Assembly (NCBI RefSeq): GCF_014656195.1 | Contig: NZ_BNBY01000017.1 | Span: 115,300-179,299 of the forward strand | Length of the DNA stretch: 64,000 nucleotides | Reading direction: 5' to 3' | DNA from: Kitasatospora xanthocidica | GTDB taxonomy: Bacteria > Actinomycetota > Actinomycetes > Streptomycetales > Streptomycetaceae | Shown here: piece by piece, positions 16,950 to 29,405 of the stretch | Layout of the letters: the number at the start of each line of letters is the position of its first letter | How positions within the stretch are numbered: position 1 is the first letter of the stretch | Made by a program: the position numbers and the translations under genes | Notes under the pieces: generated by a model | Database searches by the model: none | The model's input: only the letters and a program-made list of their open reading frames with translations | What the model was told of the DNA's origin: nothing

Positions 16950-17654
16950 TCAGACCCGCGAGGCGACCAGCGAGCGCAACAGGTCGAGGTCGACCTGCTC
17001 CAGCGAGGGCAGCACCAGGCGCCCCGGGGCCGGCTCGATCGCCGCCACCGAGGGCACCGCGATCACCGGGCAGCCGGCCGCCTCGCCCGCGCTCACCCCG
17101 GTCGGGGTGTCCTCGACCACCACGCAGCGGGCCGGCTCCGCACCCAGCCGGCGGGCCGCCTCCAGGTACGGGTCGGGGAACGGCTTGGTGCGCGGCACCT
17201 CGTCCCCGCCGATGGTGAAGGCGAAGTGGTGGGCGCCCAGCGAGCGCAGCACGATGTCGATCACGTGCCGGTGCGAGGCGGACACCATGGCGGCCGGGAT
17301 CCCGTGCGCGGCAAGGGTGTTGAGGAGGCGCTCGGCGCCCGGCATCAGCGGCACGCCGCCGCCCAGCAGGTCCACGAAGCGCTGGTTCACCAGCACGCCC
17401 AGGTCGGCCGGGGCGATGTCCACGCCGGTCCGGGCGACCAGGTAGTCCATCACCCGGGTCATCGGGCCGCCGACCACGTGCGCGCGGTCCGCCTCGTCCA
17501 GCTGGTGGCCCAGCTCGGCGAAGAGCGAGACCTCGGCCTGCCACCAGAAGTCCTCGGTGTCCACCAGCGTGCCGTCCATGTCCAGCAGCACCGCCTGCAG
17601 ACCGCGGTCGTCCCCGTGGTCCAGCACGCGGGTGGCGGTGGGACTGGTGGTCAT
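16950..17654 (-). CDS. HAD-superfamily phosphatase/phosphohexomutase-like hydrolase
   Basis: 234 residues from ATG 17654, with GGAAGGA upstream. Motif I is LDMDGTLVDTE (nucleophile and acid Asp), motif II SASHRH, motif III Lys in RTKPFPDPYL, and motif IV VVVEDTPTGVSAGEAAGC. The alpha-helical C1 cap between motifs I and II fits the beta-phosphoglucomutase/GS1-like subfamily, which acts on small sugar or nucleotide phosphates. It should be a soluble cytosolic enzyme. The substrate cannot be told from sequence. It follows metH in the same direction across a hairpin, so co-transcription is possible but not required. Confidence 0.9.
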   Translation of the reverse strand: MTTSPTATRVLDHGDDRGLQAVLLDMDGTLVDTEDFWWQAEVSLFAELGHQLDEADRAHVVGGPMTRVMDYLVARTGVDIAPADLGVLVNQRFVDLLGGGVPLMPGAERLLNTLAAHGIPAAMVSASHRHVIDIVLRSLGAHHFAFTIGGDEVPRTKPFPDPYLEAARRLGAEPARCVVVEDTPTGVSAGEAAGCPVIAVPSVAAIEPAPGRLVLPSLEQVDLDLLRSLVASRV

Positions 17655-17701
17655 GGCGGGTTCCTTCCGGCAGGCCCCGGACCGTGCCCGGGGATGGCAC
17701 A

Positions 17702-17729
17702 GGCCGGCCCGCTGGTGAGCGGACCGGCC
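17702..17729 (-). terminator. Stem-loop between metH and the HAD gene
   Basis: GGCCGGCCCGCT (17702-17713) and AGCGGACCGGCC (17718-17729) flank GGTG, with one mismatch. It lies 93 nt after the metH stop and 48 nt before the HAD start. Confidence 0.55.
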
Positions 17730-17822
17730 CGTTCAGGATCATCAAGGATACGCCCGCTTCGTCCGGAAAGCGCGAACGGAGCGGAACGCCCTGGGGGTCC
17801 CCCCGGCCGGAGGCTGGGGGCG

Positions 17823-21335
<3,513 letters not shown>

Positions 21336-21477
21336 GGGGCTTCTCCCTGGTGCGACGGCTGTCGGCTTTGCGCCCCGCTTGGTCGGGGACGCACGTGGTC
21401 AGCGTATCCGGCCGACGGGTCGGCTTGCGGACCCATTCCGTATCCTGAGCGCTTTACCGCAAGGGGGGAGCAAGTGC

Positions 21478-22572
21478 GTGAGTCGATTCCGGACCGTGGT
21501 GCGGCAAACCGGCAAGGCCCTGGGGGCCCCGTTCCGGGCCCTGCGCGAGCGCTGGCGCCGGTGGTCCTGGTGGCGCCGGTCGCTGCTGGTCCTGGCGCTG
21601 GTGGTGGCGGTGCCCGTGACCGCGCTCGGCTCGGTGTTCGTCTCGATCCGGTTGCACTACACGGGTGAGCCGGCCGCCGAGGCCCGCACCCGCGGGCGGG
21701 ACGCGGTCTGGCTCGGCCACGCCTGGGTGGACGGGCGCAAGACCGAGGCCGACGTCGAGGCGCTGACCCGGCAACTTTCCGGTACCGGCATTCGCGACCT
21801 GTACGTGCACACCGGACCGCTGGAGCACGACGGCTCGCTGCCGCCGGCCGTCCACCCGCGGGCCCGCTGGTTCACCGACACCGTGCACCGGGCGCTGCCC
21901 GGCGTACGGCTGCAGGGCTGGCTGGGTGACGAGGTCAAGCCCGAGAAGGACGCCCTGGACCTGGAGGACGCCCCCACCCGGGACCGGGTGACCGCCTCCG
22001 CCCGCCAGGTGCTGGACCAGGGCTTCGACGGCGTGCACTTCGACATGGAGCCGATCCGCCCCGGTTCGGCCGGCTGGCTGGACCTGCTCGACCGGGTCCG
22101 CCCGGTCACCGCGGCGCGCGGCGCCGTGCTCTCGGTGGCCGCCCCGCAGATCGACCCCGTCCCGGGCCTGCACACGGCCGGCATCCTGCTCACCGACCAC
22201 GGCAAGTGGTGGGACCGGGCGTACTTCACCGAGACCGCGCGCCGGGTCGACCAGGTCGCCGTGATGACCTACGACACCTCGATGCCGACCGAGCCGCTGT
22301 ACGGCGGCTACGTCGCCCAGCAGACCGAACTGGCCCTGCGGTCCACCCCGGCCGACGTGGACCTGCTGATCGGCCTGCCCTTCTACTGGGACGACAAGTG
22401 GGGCCACTGGGGTGACGCCGAGACCGTCGACGCGGCCGTCCGCGGCGTCCGGCTCGGCCTGGGCCGGGAGGACCTGAGCCGCGCCCACTTCGGCGTCGCG
22501 CTGTACGTGGACTTCGCCTCGACACCGGAGAACTGGGCGGCCTACCGGCGCGGCTGGGTGGACGTCCGGTAG
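21478..22572 (+). CDS. Membrane-anchored GH18-like TIM-barrel glycosidase
   Basis: 364 residues from GTG 21478, with GGGGGGAG about 8 nt upstream. A basic N terminus (RERWRRWSWWRRS) precedes one transmembrane segment (LLVLALVVAVPVTALGSVFVSI), so the enzyme domain faces outward. The catalytic loop FDGVHFDMEPIRPGSAGW resembles the glycoside hydrolase 18 DGxDxDxE signature with His in place of the middle Asp; the acid Glu is kept. Further strands (VAVMTYDTSMPTEPLYGG and FGVALYVDFAS) fit the same barrel. It may act on cell-wall or chitin-type glycans. It is divergent from metH. Family placement is by motif only. Confidence 0.72.
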   Translation: MSRFRTVVRQTGKALGAPFRALRERWRRWSWWRRSLLVLALVVAVPVTALGSVFVSIRLHYTGEPAAEARTRGRDAVWLGHAWVDGRKTEADVEALTRQLSGTGIRDLYVHTGPLEHDGSLPPAVHPRARWFTDTVHRALPGVRLQGWLGDEVKPEKDALDLEDAPTRDRVTASARQVLDQGFDGVHFDMEPIRPGSAGWLDLLDRVRPVTAARGAVLSVAAPQIDPVPGLHTAGILLTDHGKWWDRAYFTETARRVDQVAVMTYDTSMPTEPLYGGYVAQQTELALRSTPADVDLLIGLPFYWDDKWGHWGDAETVDAAVRGVRLGLGREDLSRAHFGVALYVDFASTPENWAAYRRGWVDVR

Positions 22573-22602
22573 CGCGGCCGGGTCGGTGGGGAAGGTCAGG
22601 CT

Positions 22603-23124
22603 CTACGCGGCCAGCCGGTGGGCCAGGGCGCCCAGGTAGCGGTGGACGGTCGCGTCCTCGCCGACCACGTAGTGCGAGACCGCCCGGTACAGCGGCTTGC
22701 GGACCTCGCCGCGCTCGGTGACGGTCAGCGAGCAGCCCGGCCCGGCCGGGGTGAGCACGTACGTCCAGGTGCCGCCGTACGGCAGGTCCGGGTCGGCGAT
22801 GCCGGTGACCAGGCGGTGCGGCGCCTCGCTGGCCACCACCTCGTACGTGACGTGCCCGTGCCGGTCGTACTCGCGCCAGCGCACCCGGCCGCCGGCCGCG
22901 GCGGGCAGCCGCTCGACGTGGGTGAGGCCGGGCCGCCAGGCCGGGTAGAGGTCGATGTCGGTCAGCACGTCCCAGACCGCGCCGGGCGGCTGGGCGAGCT
23001 CCAGCCCGCCCTCGGTGACGTGCTCCACCGGCAGCCGGCGCCCGGCCCGGTCCGCCGCCAGCAGCGCGGCGCCGGCCAGCGCGGCCGCACCCGTGCCCGC
23101 GCCGATCCACAGCCATCCGTTCAT
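22603..23124 (-). CDS. SRPBCC (START/Bet v1-fold) family protein
   Basis: 173 residues from ATG 23124, with AAGGGG upstream. The first 25 residues (WLWIGAGTGAAALAGAALLAAD) form a membrane anchor or uncleaved signal. The rest reads as the helix-grip fold: PPGAVWDVLTDIDLYPAWRPGLTHVERL, VRWREYDRHGHVTYEVV, YGGTWTYVLTPAGPGCSLTVTERGEV. Such proteins bind hydrophobic small molecules or act as polyketide-cyclase-like domains. No biosynthetic genes lie beside it, so a housekeeping lipid or ligand-binding role is more likely. It converges on the GH18-like gene 30 nt away. Confidence 0.82.
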   Translation of the reverse strand: MNGWLWIGAGTGAAALAGAALLAADRAGRRLPVEHVTEGGLELAQPPGAVWDVLTDIDLYPAWRPGLTHVERLPAAAGGRVRWREYDRHGHVTYEVVASEAPHRLVTGIADPDLPYGGTWTYVLTPAGPGCSLTVTERGEVRKPLYRAVSHYVVGEDATVHRYLGALAHRLAA

Positions 23125-23481
23125 CGGTGTGGCCCCTTCCGCCCGGCCCCCGCCCGTTCATCATCGCGCCACTGGGCCGAGGAGGCACGTGCGTCGCCCT
23201 GCGCCACCGGTCGGACGCGGTGCGCGCCCGACCGGCGATCTGACGGCCCGTCAGTCCGCGGGGCCGCGATATCCGCTGGATCGGGGCGGCCGGCTCCCCC
23301 AGACTGTCCCGGTGCCCGGCCGCGGTGCGCATCAAAGCCCGTAGGCTGGGCAGGTAGGGACCATGGAGCGAGGCGTTCCATGGGAGACGAGAGGTTCGAC
23401 AGTCGGCAGCCGGCCCGTCGGCGCCCCGGCAAACCAGCCGGGGCGGTGCCGGCCCAGCCGCCGACCGGAGGGAGACGCTGG

Positions 23482-24435
23482 GTGATCGAGCTGGAAGATG
23501 TTCCCGAGTTGATCGACCCGGTGATGGTCTGCGCCTTCGAGGGCTGGAACGACGCGGGCGACGCCGCCTCCGCCGCTCTGGCGCATCTGGACGAGACCTG
23601 GGGCGGCAAGGTGATCGCCGCCCTGGACGCGGAGGACTACTACGACTTCCAGGTCAACCGGCCCACGGTCTGGCTGGACGGCGGCATCCGCCGGATCACC
23701 TGGCCGACGACCAGGATCTCGGTGATCCGGGTGACGGAGCCGACGACCAGGGACCTCGTGCTGGTCCGCGGCATCGAGCCGAGCATGCGCTGGCGCTCGT
23801 TCTGCAACGAGCTGCTGGGCTTCGCGCACGAGCTGGGCATCGAGCTGGTGGTGATCCTGGGCGCGCTGCTCGGCGACACCCCGCACAGCCGCCCGGTGCC
23901 GGTCAGCGGGGTCACCTCCGACCCGGAGCTGGCCCGTCGGCTGGACCTGGAGGAGAGCCGCTACGAGGGCCCGACCGGCATCGTCGGCGTGCTCCAGGAG
24001 GCCTGCACCCACGCCGGGGTCCCGGCCGTGACGCTGTGGGCCGCGGTGCCGCACTACGTCTCGCAGCCGCCGAACCCGAAGGCCACGCTGGCCCTCCTCA
24101 ACAAGCTGGAGGACCTGCTGGACCTGCGCATCCCGCCGGGCGAGCTCGGCGAGGACGCCCGGGCCTGGCAGCTCGGCGTGGACCAGCTGGCCGCCGAGGA
24201 CAGCGAGGTGGCCGAGTACGTCCAGCAGCTGGAGGAGGCGCAGGACACCGCGGAGCTTCCGGAGGCCTCCGGGGACGCCATCGCCCGCGAGTTCGAGCGC
24301 TACCTGCGCCGCCGGGAGAACGTCGGGCCGACCGGCGAGAAGCCGGTGTCCGGGCACGCCACGGCGGAGCGGCCGGCCGAGCCGGAGGCGCCGGGCGGCG
24401 CCCGGGAGAGCCAGGACGGCGCCGAGGACGAGTAG
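23482..24435 (+). CDS. PAC2-family protein (proteasome-assembly-chaperone fold)
   Basis: 317 residues from GTG 23482 (IELEDVPELIDPVMVCAFEGWNDAGDAAS), the start that matches the family and has GGAG upstream; an in-frame ATG at 23380 would add 34 low-complexity residues. The PAC2 fold is recognised by FEGWNDAGDAASAAL, VRGIEPSMRWRSFCNELL, LVVILGALLGDTPHSRPVPVSG and the C-terminal NPKATLALLNKLEDLL. Actinobacterial PAC2 proteins form trimers or similar oligomers; their role is not established despite the name. Residues beyond about 285 are a disordered acidic tail. It lies next to mshC, a common actinobacterial arrangement. Confidence 0.9.
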   Translation: MIELEDVPELIDPVMVCAFEGWNDAGDAASAALAHLDETWGGKVIAALDAEDYYDFQVNRPTVWLDGGIRRITWPTTRISVIRVTEPTTRDLVLVRGIEPSMRWRSFCNELLGFAHELGIELVVILGALLGDTPHSRPVPVSGVTSDPELARRLDLEESRYEGPTGIVGVLQEACTHAGVPAVTLWAAVPHYVSQPPNPKATLALLNKLEDLLDLRIPPGELGEDARAWQLGVDQLAAEDSEVAEYVQQLEEAQDTAELPEASGDAIAREFERYLRRRENVGPTGEKPVSGHATAERPAEPEAPGGARESQDGAEDE

Positions 24436-24448
24436 TGGTCGACGGGTA

Positions 24449-24492
24449 CGCCGAAGGGGCGTCAGGACCTCGGTCCTGACGCCCCTTCGGCG
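24449..24492. terminator. Strong bidirectional terminator between PAC2 and mshC
   Basis: Perfect 21-bp arms 24449-24469 and 24472-24492 (start CGCCGAAGGGGCG, end CGCCCCTTCGGCG) with a 2-nt spacer that opens into a small loop. It serves the convergent PAC2 and mshC genes. Confidence 0.88.
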
Positions 24493-24536
24493 TTGTGGTG
24501 CGGGGTGCTGTCCCGCCGGGAGTTGTCGGACGCGCC

Positions 24537-25766
24537 CTAGAGCGCGACGCCGAGCAGGGCGTCCACGGTGCGGGTCACCAGGCCGGGCGCGCCGATGTCG
24601 GTGCCGCCCCCGGTCTCCTGCCGCTCGGCCCAGCGGTCGACGGCGGCCAGCGCGGCGGGCGCGTCCAGGTCGTTCGCGAGCGCCGTGCGGACCTCGGCGA
24701 GCAGGTCCTCGGCGGCCGGGCCGTCCGGCCGGGAGACCGCGGCGCGCCAGCGGGCGAGGCGCTCGACGGCCTCGTCCAGGACGTCCTTGGTCCACTCCCA
24801 GTCGGCGCGGTAGTGGTGCGAGAGCAGCGCCAGGCGGATCGCCGCCGGGTCGACGCCCTCGCGGCGCAGCGCCGAGACGAAGACCAGGTTGCCGCGGGAC
24901 TTGGACATCTTGTGGCCGTCCAGGGCGACCATGCCGGCGTGCACGTACGCCTGGGCGTACGGGTGGGCGCCGGTGGCGACCTGGGCGTGCGCGGCGCCCA
25001 TCTCGTGGTGCGGGAAGGAGAGGTCGCTGCCGCCGCCCTGGATGTCGAAGGACATGCCGAGGTACCGCAGCGCGATGGCGACGCACTCGATGTGCCAGCC
25101 GGGGCGGCCGTGGCCGAGCTCGGTGTCCCAGGCGGGCTCGCCGGGGCGGGCGGCCATCCAGAGCAGGGCGTCCAGCGGGTTGCGCTTGCCGGGGCGGTCC
25201 GGGTCGCCGCCGCGCTCGGCGAAGACCGGGCGCATGGCCTCGCGGGTGAGGCCGGAGACCTCGCCGAAGCGCGGGTCGGCGTCGACCGAGAAGTAGATGT
25301 CGCCGTCCACGTCGTAGGCGGCGCCGGAGGCCAGCAGCTTCTGGACGATCGGGACGATCCACGGGATCGACTCGACGGCGCCGATGTAGTGCGCCGGCGG
25401 GAGCATGCGCAGCGCGGTCATGTCCTCGCGGAACAGGGCCGTCTCGCGCTCGGCCAGGGCGGTCCAGTCCTGACCGGTCTCGACGGCGCGCTGCAGCAGC
25501 GGGTCGTCCACGTCGGTCACGTTCTGGACGTACAGGACGTCGTGGCCGGCGTCCTTCCAGACGCGCTGGACCAGGTCGAACGCGTTGTAGGTGGCGGCGT
25601 GGCCCAGGTGGGTCGCGTCGTAGGGGGTGATGCCGCAGACGTAGATCCGGGCGGTGCCGTCCTGCGGCACCACCTCTCGGACCGTACCCGCTGCGGTGTC
25701 GTGGATACGGAGGGGGAGCCCCTGACCAGGCAGGGCGGGAACCTCGGAGGCGGGCCAGGCATGCAT
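24537..25766 (-). CDS. mshC: Cysteine:GlcN-Ins ligase MshC (mycothiol biosynthesis)
   Basis: 409 residues from ATG 25766 (MHAWPASEVPALPGQGLPL), the usual MshC start and length; the frame runs on to 25871. It activates cysteine with ATP and joins it to glucosaminyl-inositol, the third step to mycothiol. The class I tRNA-synthetase fold is clear: YVCGITPYDATHLGHAATYNAFD carries the zinc Cys and HxGH motif, PGWHIECVAIA another zinc ligand, and GHKMSKSRGN the KMSKS loop. It lacks the long anticodon-binding tail of true cysteinyl-tRNA synthetase. Its presence confirms actinobacterial origin. Confidence 0.95.
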   Translation of the reverse strand: MHAWPASEVPALPGQGLPLRIHDTAAGTVREVVPQDGTARIYVCGITPYDATHLGHAATYNAFDLVQRVWKDAGHDVLYVQNVTDVDDPLLQRAVETGQDWTALAERETALFREDMTALRMLPPAHYIGAVESIPWIVPIVQKLLASGAAYDVDGDIYFSVDADPRFGEVSGLTREAMRPVFAERGGDPDRPGKRNPLDALLWMAARPGEPAWDTELGHGRPGWHIECVAIALRYLGMSFDIQGGGSDLSFPHHEMGAAHAQVATGAHPYAQAYVHAGMVALDGHKMSKSRGNLVFVSALRREGVDPAAIRLALLSHHYRADWEWTKDVLDEAVERLARWRAAVSRPDGPAAEDLLAEVRTALANDLDAPAALAAVDRWAERQETGGGTDIGAPGLVTRTVDALLGVAL

Positions 25767-25932
25767 GGAAACAACTTTAACCTTGCGAACATTTGAAAGC
25801 CTAACCAGTGCGCAAGATCGACTGGAATCGCTTCCTGGCGTTGCCTGACCGCTTCCCGACTGGTATTGCACGGAAACTCCGGTGGAACGTGACGGAACGG
25901 GAGCACCCCGCCCGGCCCCCGGACAGGGGTGA

Positions 25933-25964
25933 GCGCCCGGCCGGCCCTGCCGCTGACCGGGCGC
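25933..25964 (-). terminator. Possible hairpin after the dioxygenase gene
   Basis: GCGCCCGG (25933-25940) and CCGGGCGC (25957-25964) with a 16-nt loop, 31 nt after the dioxygenase stop. Confidence 0.4.
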
Positions 25965-25994
25965 CCGGCTCCCCGGGGAACGCGGCCGGAGCCG

Positions 25995-26849
25995 CTACGA
26001 CCGCTGCCAGAGGGCCGGCACGTTCGGCGGCTCCCAGCCGGCCATGGCGGTGTGCGCCTGGAGGCAGACGTAGGAGACGCCGGAGTAGGCGACGCGGTCG
26101 CCCGCGCGGTAGGAGGCGCCCGGGGCCCAGGTGCCGCCCGGCGGCGCGGTGGGCGTCCCGGTCGGGGTGGGCGTGGTCGGGGTGGGCGTGGGCGAGCTGG
26201 GCGTCGGGCTCGGCGTGCCGGGGCTCTGCGGCACGTTCAGCACGAAGTCGTAGCTGCCCTCGCGGACGTTGCCGTTCTGCCGGACGTTCATCAGCAGCCG
26301 GGCGTCGTAGATGGTGTCGGTGCTGTTGCGCGGCTCACCCGGGAAGTACAGCTGGGTGGTGACGATCTGGCGGCCGGGGGCCTGGAGCTTCACGTGGATG
26401 TGCCGGGTACGGCCCGGGTAGAGGCCGGGCACGATGGTGTCCAGCTTGTACGCGCCGTTGGCGTCGGTGAACTGGTGGCCGCGGAAGGTGTAGCCGACGT
26501 TGTCGTACTCGCCGTTGTCGTCGGCCTGCCAGAAGTCCAGCAGGACGCCGGAGACGGGCCGGCAGGCCCGCCCGAACACGTAGCCGCTGACGACCAGCCG
26601 GGTGCCGGGGCCGTCGTTCACCAGGGATCCGCGCAGCGGGGAGTTCGGCTTGAAGTAGGGGCCCTCGGTCTGCTCGATCGTGGGGGCGTCGCCGTCGTGG
26701 CACTCGGGCGTGAACTCCGGGGTCCGGCCGCTGCCGGCCTGCTCCCGGGCCAGTGCGACCCCGCCGCCGACCAGCAGCGGGGCGGCCCCGAGTGCGGCGG
26801 CGGCTTTCAGGACGGTCTTGCGGCTGATCATGCCGTCGGGCTCGGGCAT
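25995..26849 (-). CDS. Secreted intradiol dioxygenase with C-terminal chitin-binding module
   Basis: 284 residues from ATG 26849, with AAGGAG 7 nt upstream. A signal sequence starts ISRKTVLKAAAALGAAPLLVGGG, with a Tat-like SRKxxLK core. Residues 55-205 match the intradiol ring-cleavage fold: TEGPYFKPNSPLRGSL and GRACRPVSGVLLDFWQADDNGEYDN, with iron ligands Tyr and two His expected around YPGRTRHIHVKLQ. A Pro/Thr linker (PTPTPTTPTPTGTPT) leads to a CBM5/12 module (WAPGASYRAGDRVAYSGVSYVCLQAHTA). It would cleave catechol-type lignin fragments while held on chitin or plant fibres. Similar fusions are known from biomass-degrading Streptomyces. Its neighbour is an AraC regulator. Confidence 0.9.
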   Translation of the reverse strand: MPEPDGMISRKTVLKAAAALGAAPLLVGGGVALAREQAGSGRTPEFTPECHDGDAPTIEQTEGPYFKPNSPLRGSLVNDGPGTRLVVSGYVFGRACRPVSGVLLDFWQADDNGEYDNVGYTFRGHQFTDANGAYKLDTIVPGLYPGRTRHIHVKLQAPGRQIVTTQLYFPGEPRNSTDTIYDARLLMNVRQNGNVREGSYDFVLNVPQSPGTPSPTPSSPTPTPTTPTPTGTPTAPPGGTWAPGASYRAGDRVAYSGVSYVCLQAHTAMAGWEPPNVPALWQRS

Positions 26850-26999
26850 GCGCCGTCTCCTTCTCGTGAGGCGGGGGTGGGGGTGGGGGGTGGCCCTTGC
26901 CATGGTGGGGGCATGACAAGGGCCGGACCGGCGGCCCGCCCGTGCGCCGGACCGGACACCGGCGCGGCCTTCGGCTCCCGAGGCGGGCCAGCAGCAAAG

Positions 27000-27929
27000 T
27001 TACGGGCCGTCCGGCGCGACCGCGATGGACATGATCCGGGGATCGTGGTGCTTTCCGTCGACCCGGGCCCGGAACTCCCCCGGCGTCATCCCGGTCTCCC
27101 GGCGGAAGAAGCGGCAGAAGTACGCCGGGTCCGCGAATCCCGCGTCCTTGGCGACCTGACGGATCGTCAGATCGGTGCAGGCGAGCAGCCGCTTGGCCTC
27201 CAGGGTCTGCTGGCGGCGGATCAGCCCGCCCGGCGTGCGGCCGGTGGCCCGCTTCACCAGGGTCTGCAAGTGCCCCGGGGAGACACCCAGTCGTCGGGCG
27301 ATGGAGGCCACCGAATGCCGCACCCCGCCCGGCTCGGCGATCAACCGGGTGAAGGCGGCAGCCAGTTCGGTCGACCGGCCGGCCACCGCCGGGCGGTCGT
27401 CCGGGACCCGGGCGCGCAGCGCCCGGACGATCAGGATGTGCAGGCTGGCCCGCAGCACGCCCTGGTAGCCGGGCGCCCTGGCCAGGAACTCGTGCTCCAT
27501 GTCGGCGAACAGGGCGCCGATCGCGTCGGCCTGTTCACCGAGCGCGAGGGCCGGCCGGGTGGCCAGCGCCCGCAGGGCGGCGAGGTCCTGGGGACTGCCG
27601 AGCAGGAAGTCCTCGTTGAACAGCAGGACCCGGCCGGTGAGCTCCTCGGCGTCCGCCCAGTAGTGCACCTGGCCGGGGGTGATCACGCACAACTGCGGTG
27701 GCGCCAGCGTCCGGTGGACCAGGTCCAGGACGTGGGCGCCGCGGCCGCCGGTGACGTGGACGATCTCGTGGAACGAGTGCCGGTGGGGGAAGCCCGCCCG
27801 GGAGAGCGGGCCGATCGCGTCGAAGCTGCCGATGGCGAAGGGGAGCAGCTGGGGCAGCGGGACCTGCAGGCGGTGCAACGGCAGGTCCGGCGTGCCTCGG
27901 GGAGTGGGGGTGGTCCGTCGCGCGTCCAT
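27000..27929 (-). CDS. AraC-family transcriptional regulator
   Basis: 309 residues from ATG 27929 (MDARRTTPTPRGTPDLPL). The N-terminal cupin-like sensor domain (HRHSFHEIVHVTGGRGAHVLD and APPQLCVITPGQVHYW) is followed by a two-helix-turn-helix AraC domain: VASIARRLGVSPGHLQTLVKRATGRTPGGLI and IRQVAKDAGFADPAYFCRFFRRETGMTPGEFRARV. All conserved C-terminal AraC positions are present. It lies directly upstream of, and in the same direction as, the dioxygenase gene, 150 nt away, so it may control it in response to an aromatic ligand. That link is inferred from position only. Confidence 0.9.
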   Translation of the reverse strand: MDARRTTPTPRGTPDLPLHRLQVPLPQLLPFAIGSFDAIGPLSRAGFPHRHSFHEIVHVTGGRGAHVLDLVHRTLAPPQLCVITPGQVHYWADAEELTGRVLLFNEDFLLGSPQDLAALRALATRPALALGEQADAIGALFADMEHEFLARAPGYQGVLRASLHILIVRALRARVPDDRPAVAGRSTELAAAFTRLIAEPGGVRHSVASIARRLGVSPGHLQTLVKRATGRTPGGLIRRQQTLEAKRLLACTDLTIRQVAKDAGFADPAYFCRFFRRETGMTPGEFRARVDGKHHDPRIMSIAVAPDGP

Positions 27930-27996
27930 CGGAGCAGTCTGCGACCCGCCCCGGGGACAGGTCCAGACCATCGACGGAGGCGGTGACGGAGGTGGT

Positions 27997-28869
27997 TCAG
28001 ACCGGCGGCCAGGGGATCGCGGGCCAGTCCTCGGGAGGCAGCGGATGACGGCCGGAACCGCGCAGTTCGGCCACCCGGGCCCGGGTGGCGTCCAGCTCGG
28101 CCCCGGTCAGGTGCGGGGCGAGGCGCTCGGCGAGCTCGCCGTCCAGCTGCTCGGCCAGCCGGGCCAGTACCTCCAGCGCCTCGGCGGGCAGCGGGTCGCC
28201 CGCCCAGCCCCAGAGCAGGGTGCGCAGCTTGCCCTCGGTGTTGAAGGTGACGCCGTGGTCGATGCCGTACACCCGGCCGTCCGCCGCCGGGATCAGGTGG
28301 CCGCCCTTGCGGTCCGCGTTGTTGAGCACCGCGTCCAGCACCGCGAGCCGGCGCAGCCGCCGGTCGTCGTGGTGCACCAGCAGCGCGGTGCGCCCGCCCT
28401 CCACCTCGGCCCGGACGATCGGCAGCCAGCCCTCCTCCGGGCCGCGCGGGTCCTGCAGCGCCAGCAGCGGTTCGGCCGCCGGGTCCGGCTCGACCCACAG
28501 CTGCACCATGCCCGGCCCGTGCGGGCCGTCGCGCAGCACCGTCGGCGGGATCAGCGCCCAGCCGGTCGCGGCGGACAGCTCGTACGCGGCGACCTCGCGG
28601 CCGGCCAGCGTGCCGTCCGGGAAGTCCCAGAGCGGGCGCTCCCCCGCCACCGGCTTGTAGACGGCCTGGGCGCTCAGCGAACCGTGCGCGACGGTGCAGT
28701 ACAGCGCGGCGTTGGAGGCCTCGGTGAGCCGGCCGTGCACCGTCAGCTCGCCCTGGCGCAGCAGCGCGAGGGCGGTGGGCACGTCGGCGGCCAGCGCGGC
28801 GGCGGCCGCCGGGTCGGCCTGCGGCGGGGTGTCGGTGTTCAGCGCCGGTAGCCGTTCGCGCGCGGGCAC
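27997..28869 (-). CDS. SCO1521-type conserved protein (PI3/4-kinase-like fold)
   Basis: 290 residues from GTG 28869, with GGAGG 7 nt upstream. It overlaps the end of the DUF3090 gene by 31 nt, which implies translational coupling. Motifs include YCTVAHGSLSAQAVYKPVAGERPLWDFP (lysine of a kinase-like N lobe), LDAVLNNADRKGGHLIP and GRVYGIDHGVTFN (catalytic D...N and DHG-type metal motif). These resemble phosphatidylinositol-kinase-like folds, but no activity is established for the actinobacterial family. Its companion genes, DUF3090 and the histidine phosphatase, form a conserved trio in actinomycetes. Confidence 0.85.
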   Translation of the reverse strand: MPARERLPALNTDTPPQADPAAAAALAADVPTALALLRQGELTVHGRLTEASNAALYCTVAHGSLSAQAVYKPVAGERPLWDFPDGTLAGREVAAYELSAATGWALIPPTVLRDGPHGPGMVQLWVEPDPAAEPLLALQDPRGPEEGWLPIVRAEVEGGRTALLVHHDDRRLRRLAVLDAVLNNADRKGGHLIPAADGRVYGIDHGVTFNTEGKLRTLLWGWAGDPLPAEALEVLARLAEQLDGELAERLAPHLTGAELDATRARVAELRGSGRHPLPPEDWPAIPWPPV

Positions 28870-29405
28870 AGGTGGCCCTCCGGGTCGAGCGGCAGGTTGC
28901 AGAACGGGCAGGGCTTGCGGCCGGCCGCGACCAGGTCCAGGGCGCGCTTGGCGAACACCCGGGCCATCGCGCCGGACAGCCGCACCCGCAGCATGTCCGG
29001 GCCGGCGTCGTCGTCGGTGAAGACCTCGGCGGCCTCCTCCTCTTCCTCCTCCTCGACCAGCGCCTGCGCCTCGACGACCAGGCAGCCGTCCGCGCTGTCC
29101 CAGGCCAGGGCCATCGTGCCGACCCGGAACTCCTGCTCCAGCGGCAGGTCCAGCGGAGCGGTGTCCAGCAGGTCCTTGGGGGCGGCGGCCGGGATGGCGG
29201 AGTCGCCGCCGCTGCGCCGCAGCGCCTCGTCCAGGACCTCCTCGATCCGCTCGGCGAGCGCCGCGACCTGGGTCTTCTCCAGCAGCACACTGGTGATCCG
29301 GCCCCGGGCGCTGGCCTGCAGGTAGAAGGCCCTGGCGCCGGGCTGGCCGACGGTGCCGGCCACGAACCGTTCGGGCTGGTCGTAGAAGAAGACCTGACGG
29401 GTCAC
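28839..29405 (-). CDS. DUF3090-family protein
   Basis: 188 residues from GTG 29405 (TRQVFFYDQPERFVAGTVGQPGARAFYLQA), with GGAG 8 nt upstream; a longer frame to 29462 adds non-family sequence. The C terminus ends PCPFCNLPLDPEGHLCPRANGYRR, a CxxC...C zinc-ribbon-like motif. A run of glutamates (VEEEEEEEAAE) sits in the middle. The function is unknown. It follows the histidine phosphatase and overlaps the SCO1521-type gene, and these three are usually kept together, so they probably act in one process. Confidence 0.86.
   Translation of the reverse strand: MTRQVFFYDQPERFVAGTVGQPGARAFYLQASARGRITSVLLEKTQVAALAERIEEVLDEALRRSGGDSAIPAAAPKDLLDTAPLDLPLEQEFRVGTMALAWDSADGCLVVEAQALVEEEEEEEAAEVFTDDDAGPDMLRVRLSGAMARVFAKRALDLVAAGRKPCPFCNLPLDPEGHLCPRANGYRR

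Noticed and set aside
21336..21477. Possible cobalamin riboswitch before metH
   Set aside because: The metH leader is too short before the divergent gene and lacks a recognisable B12 box.
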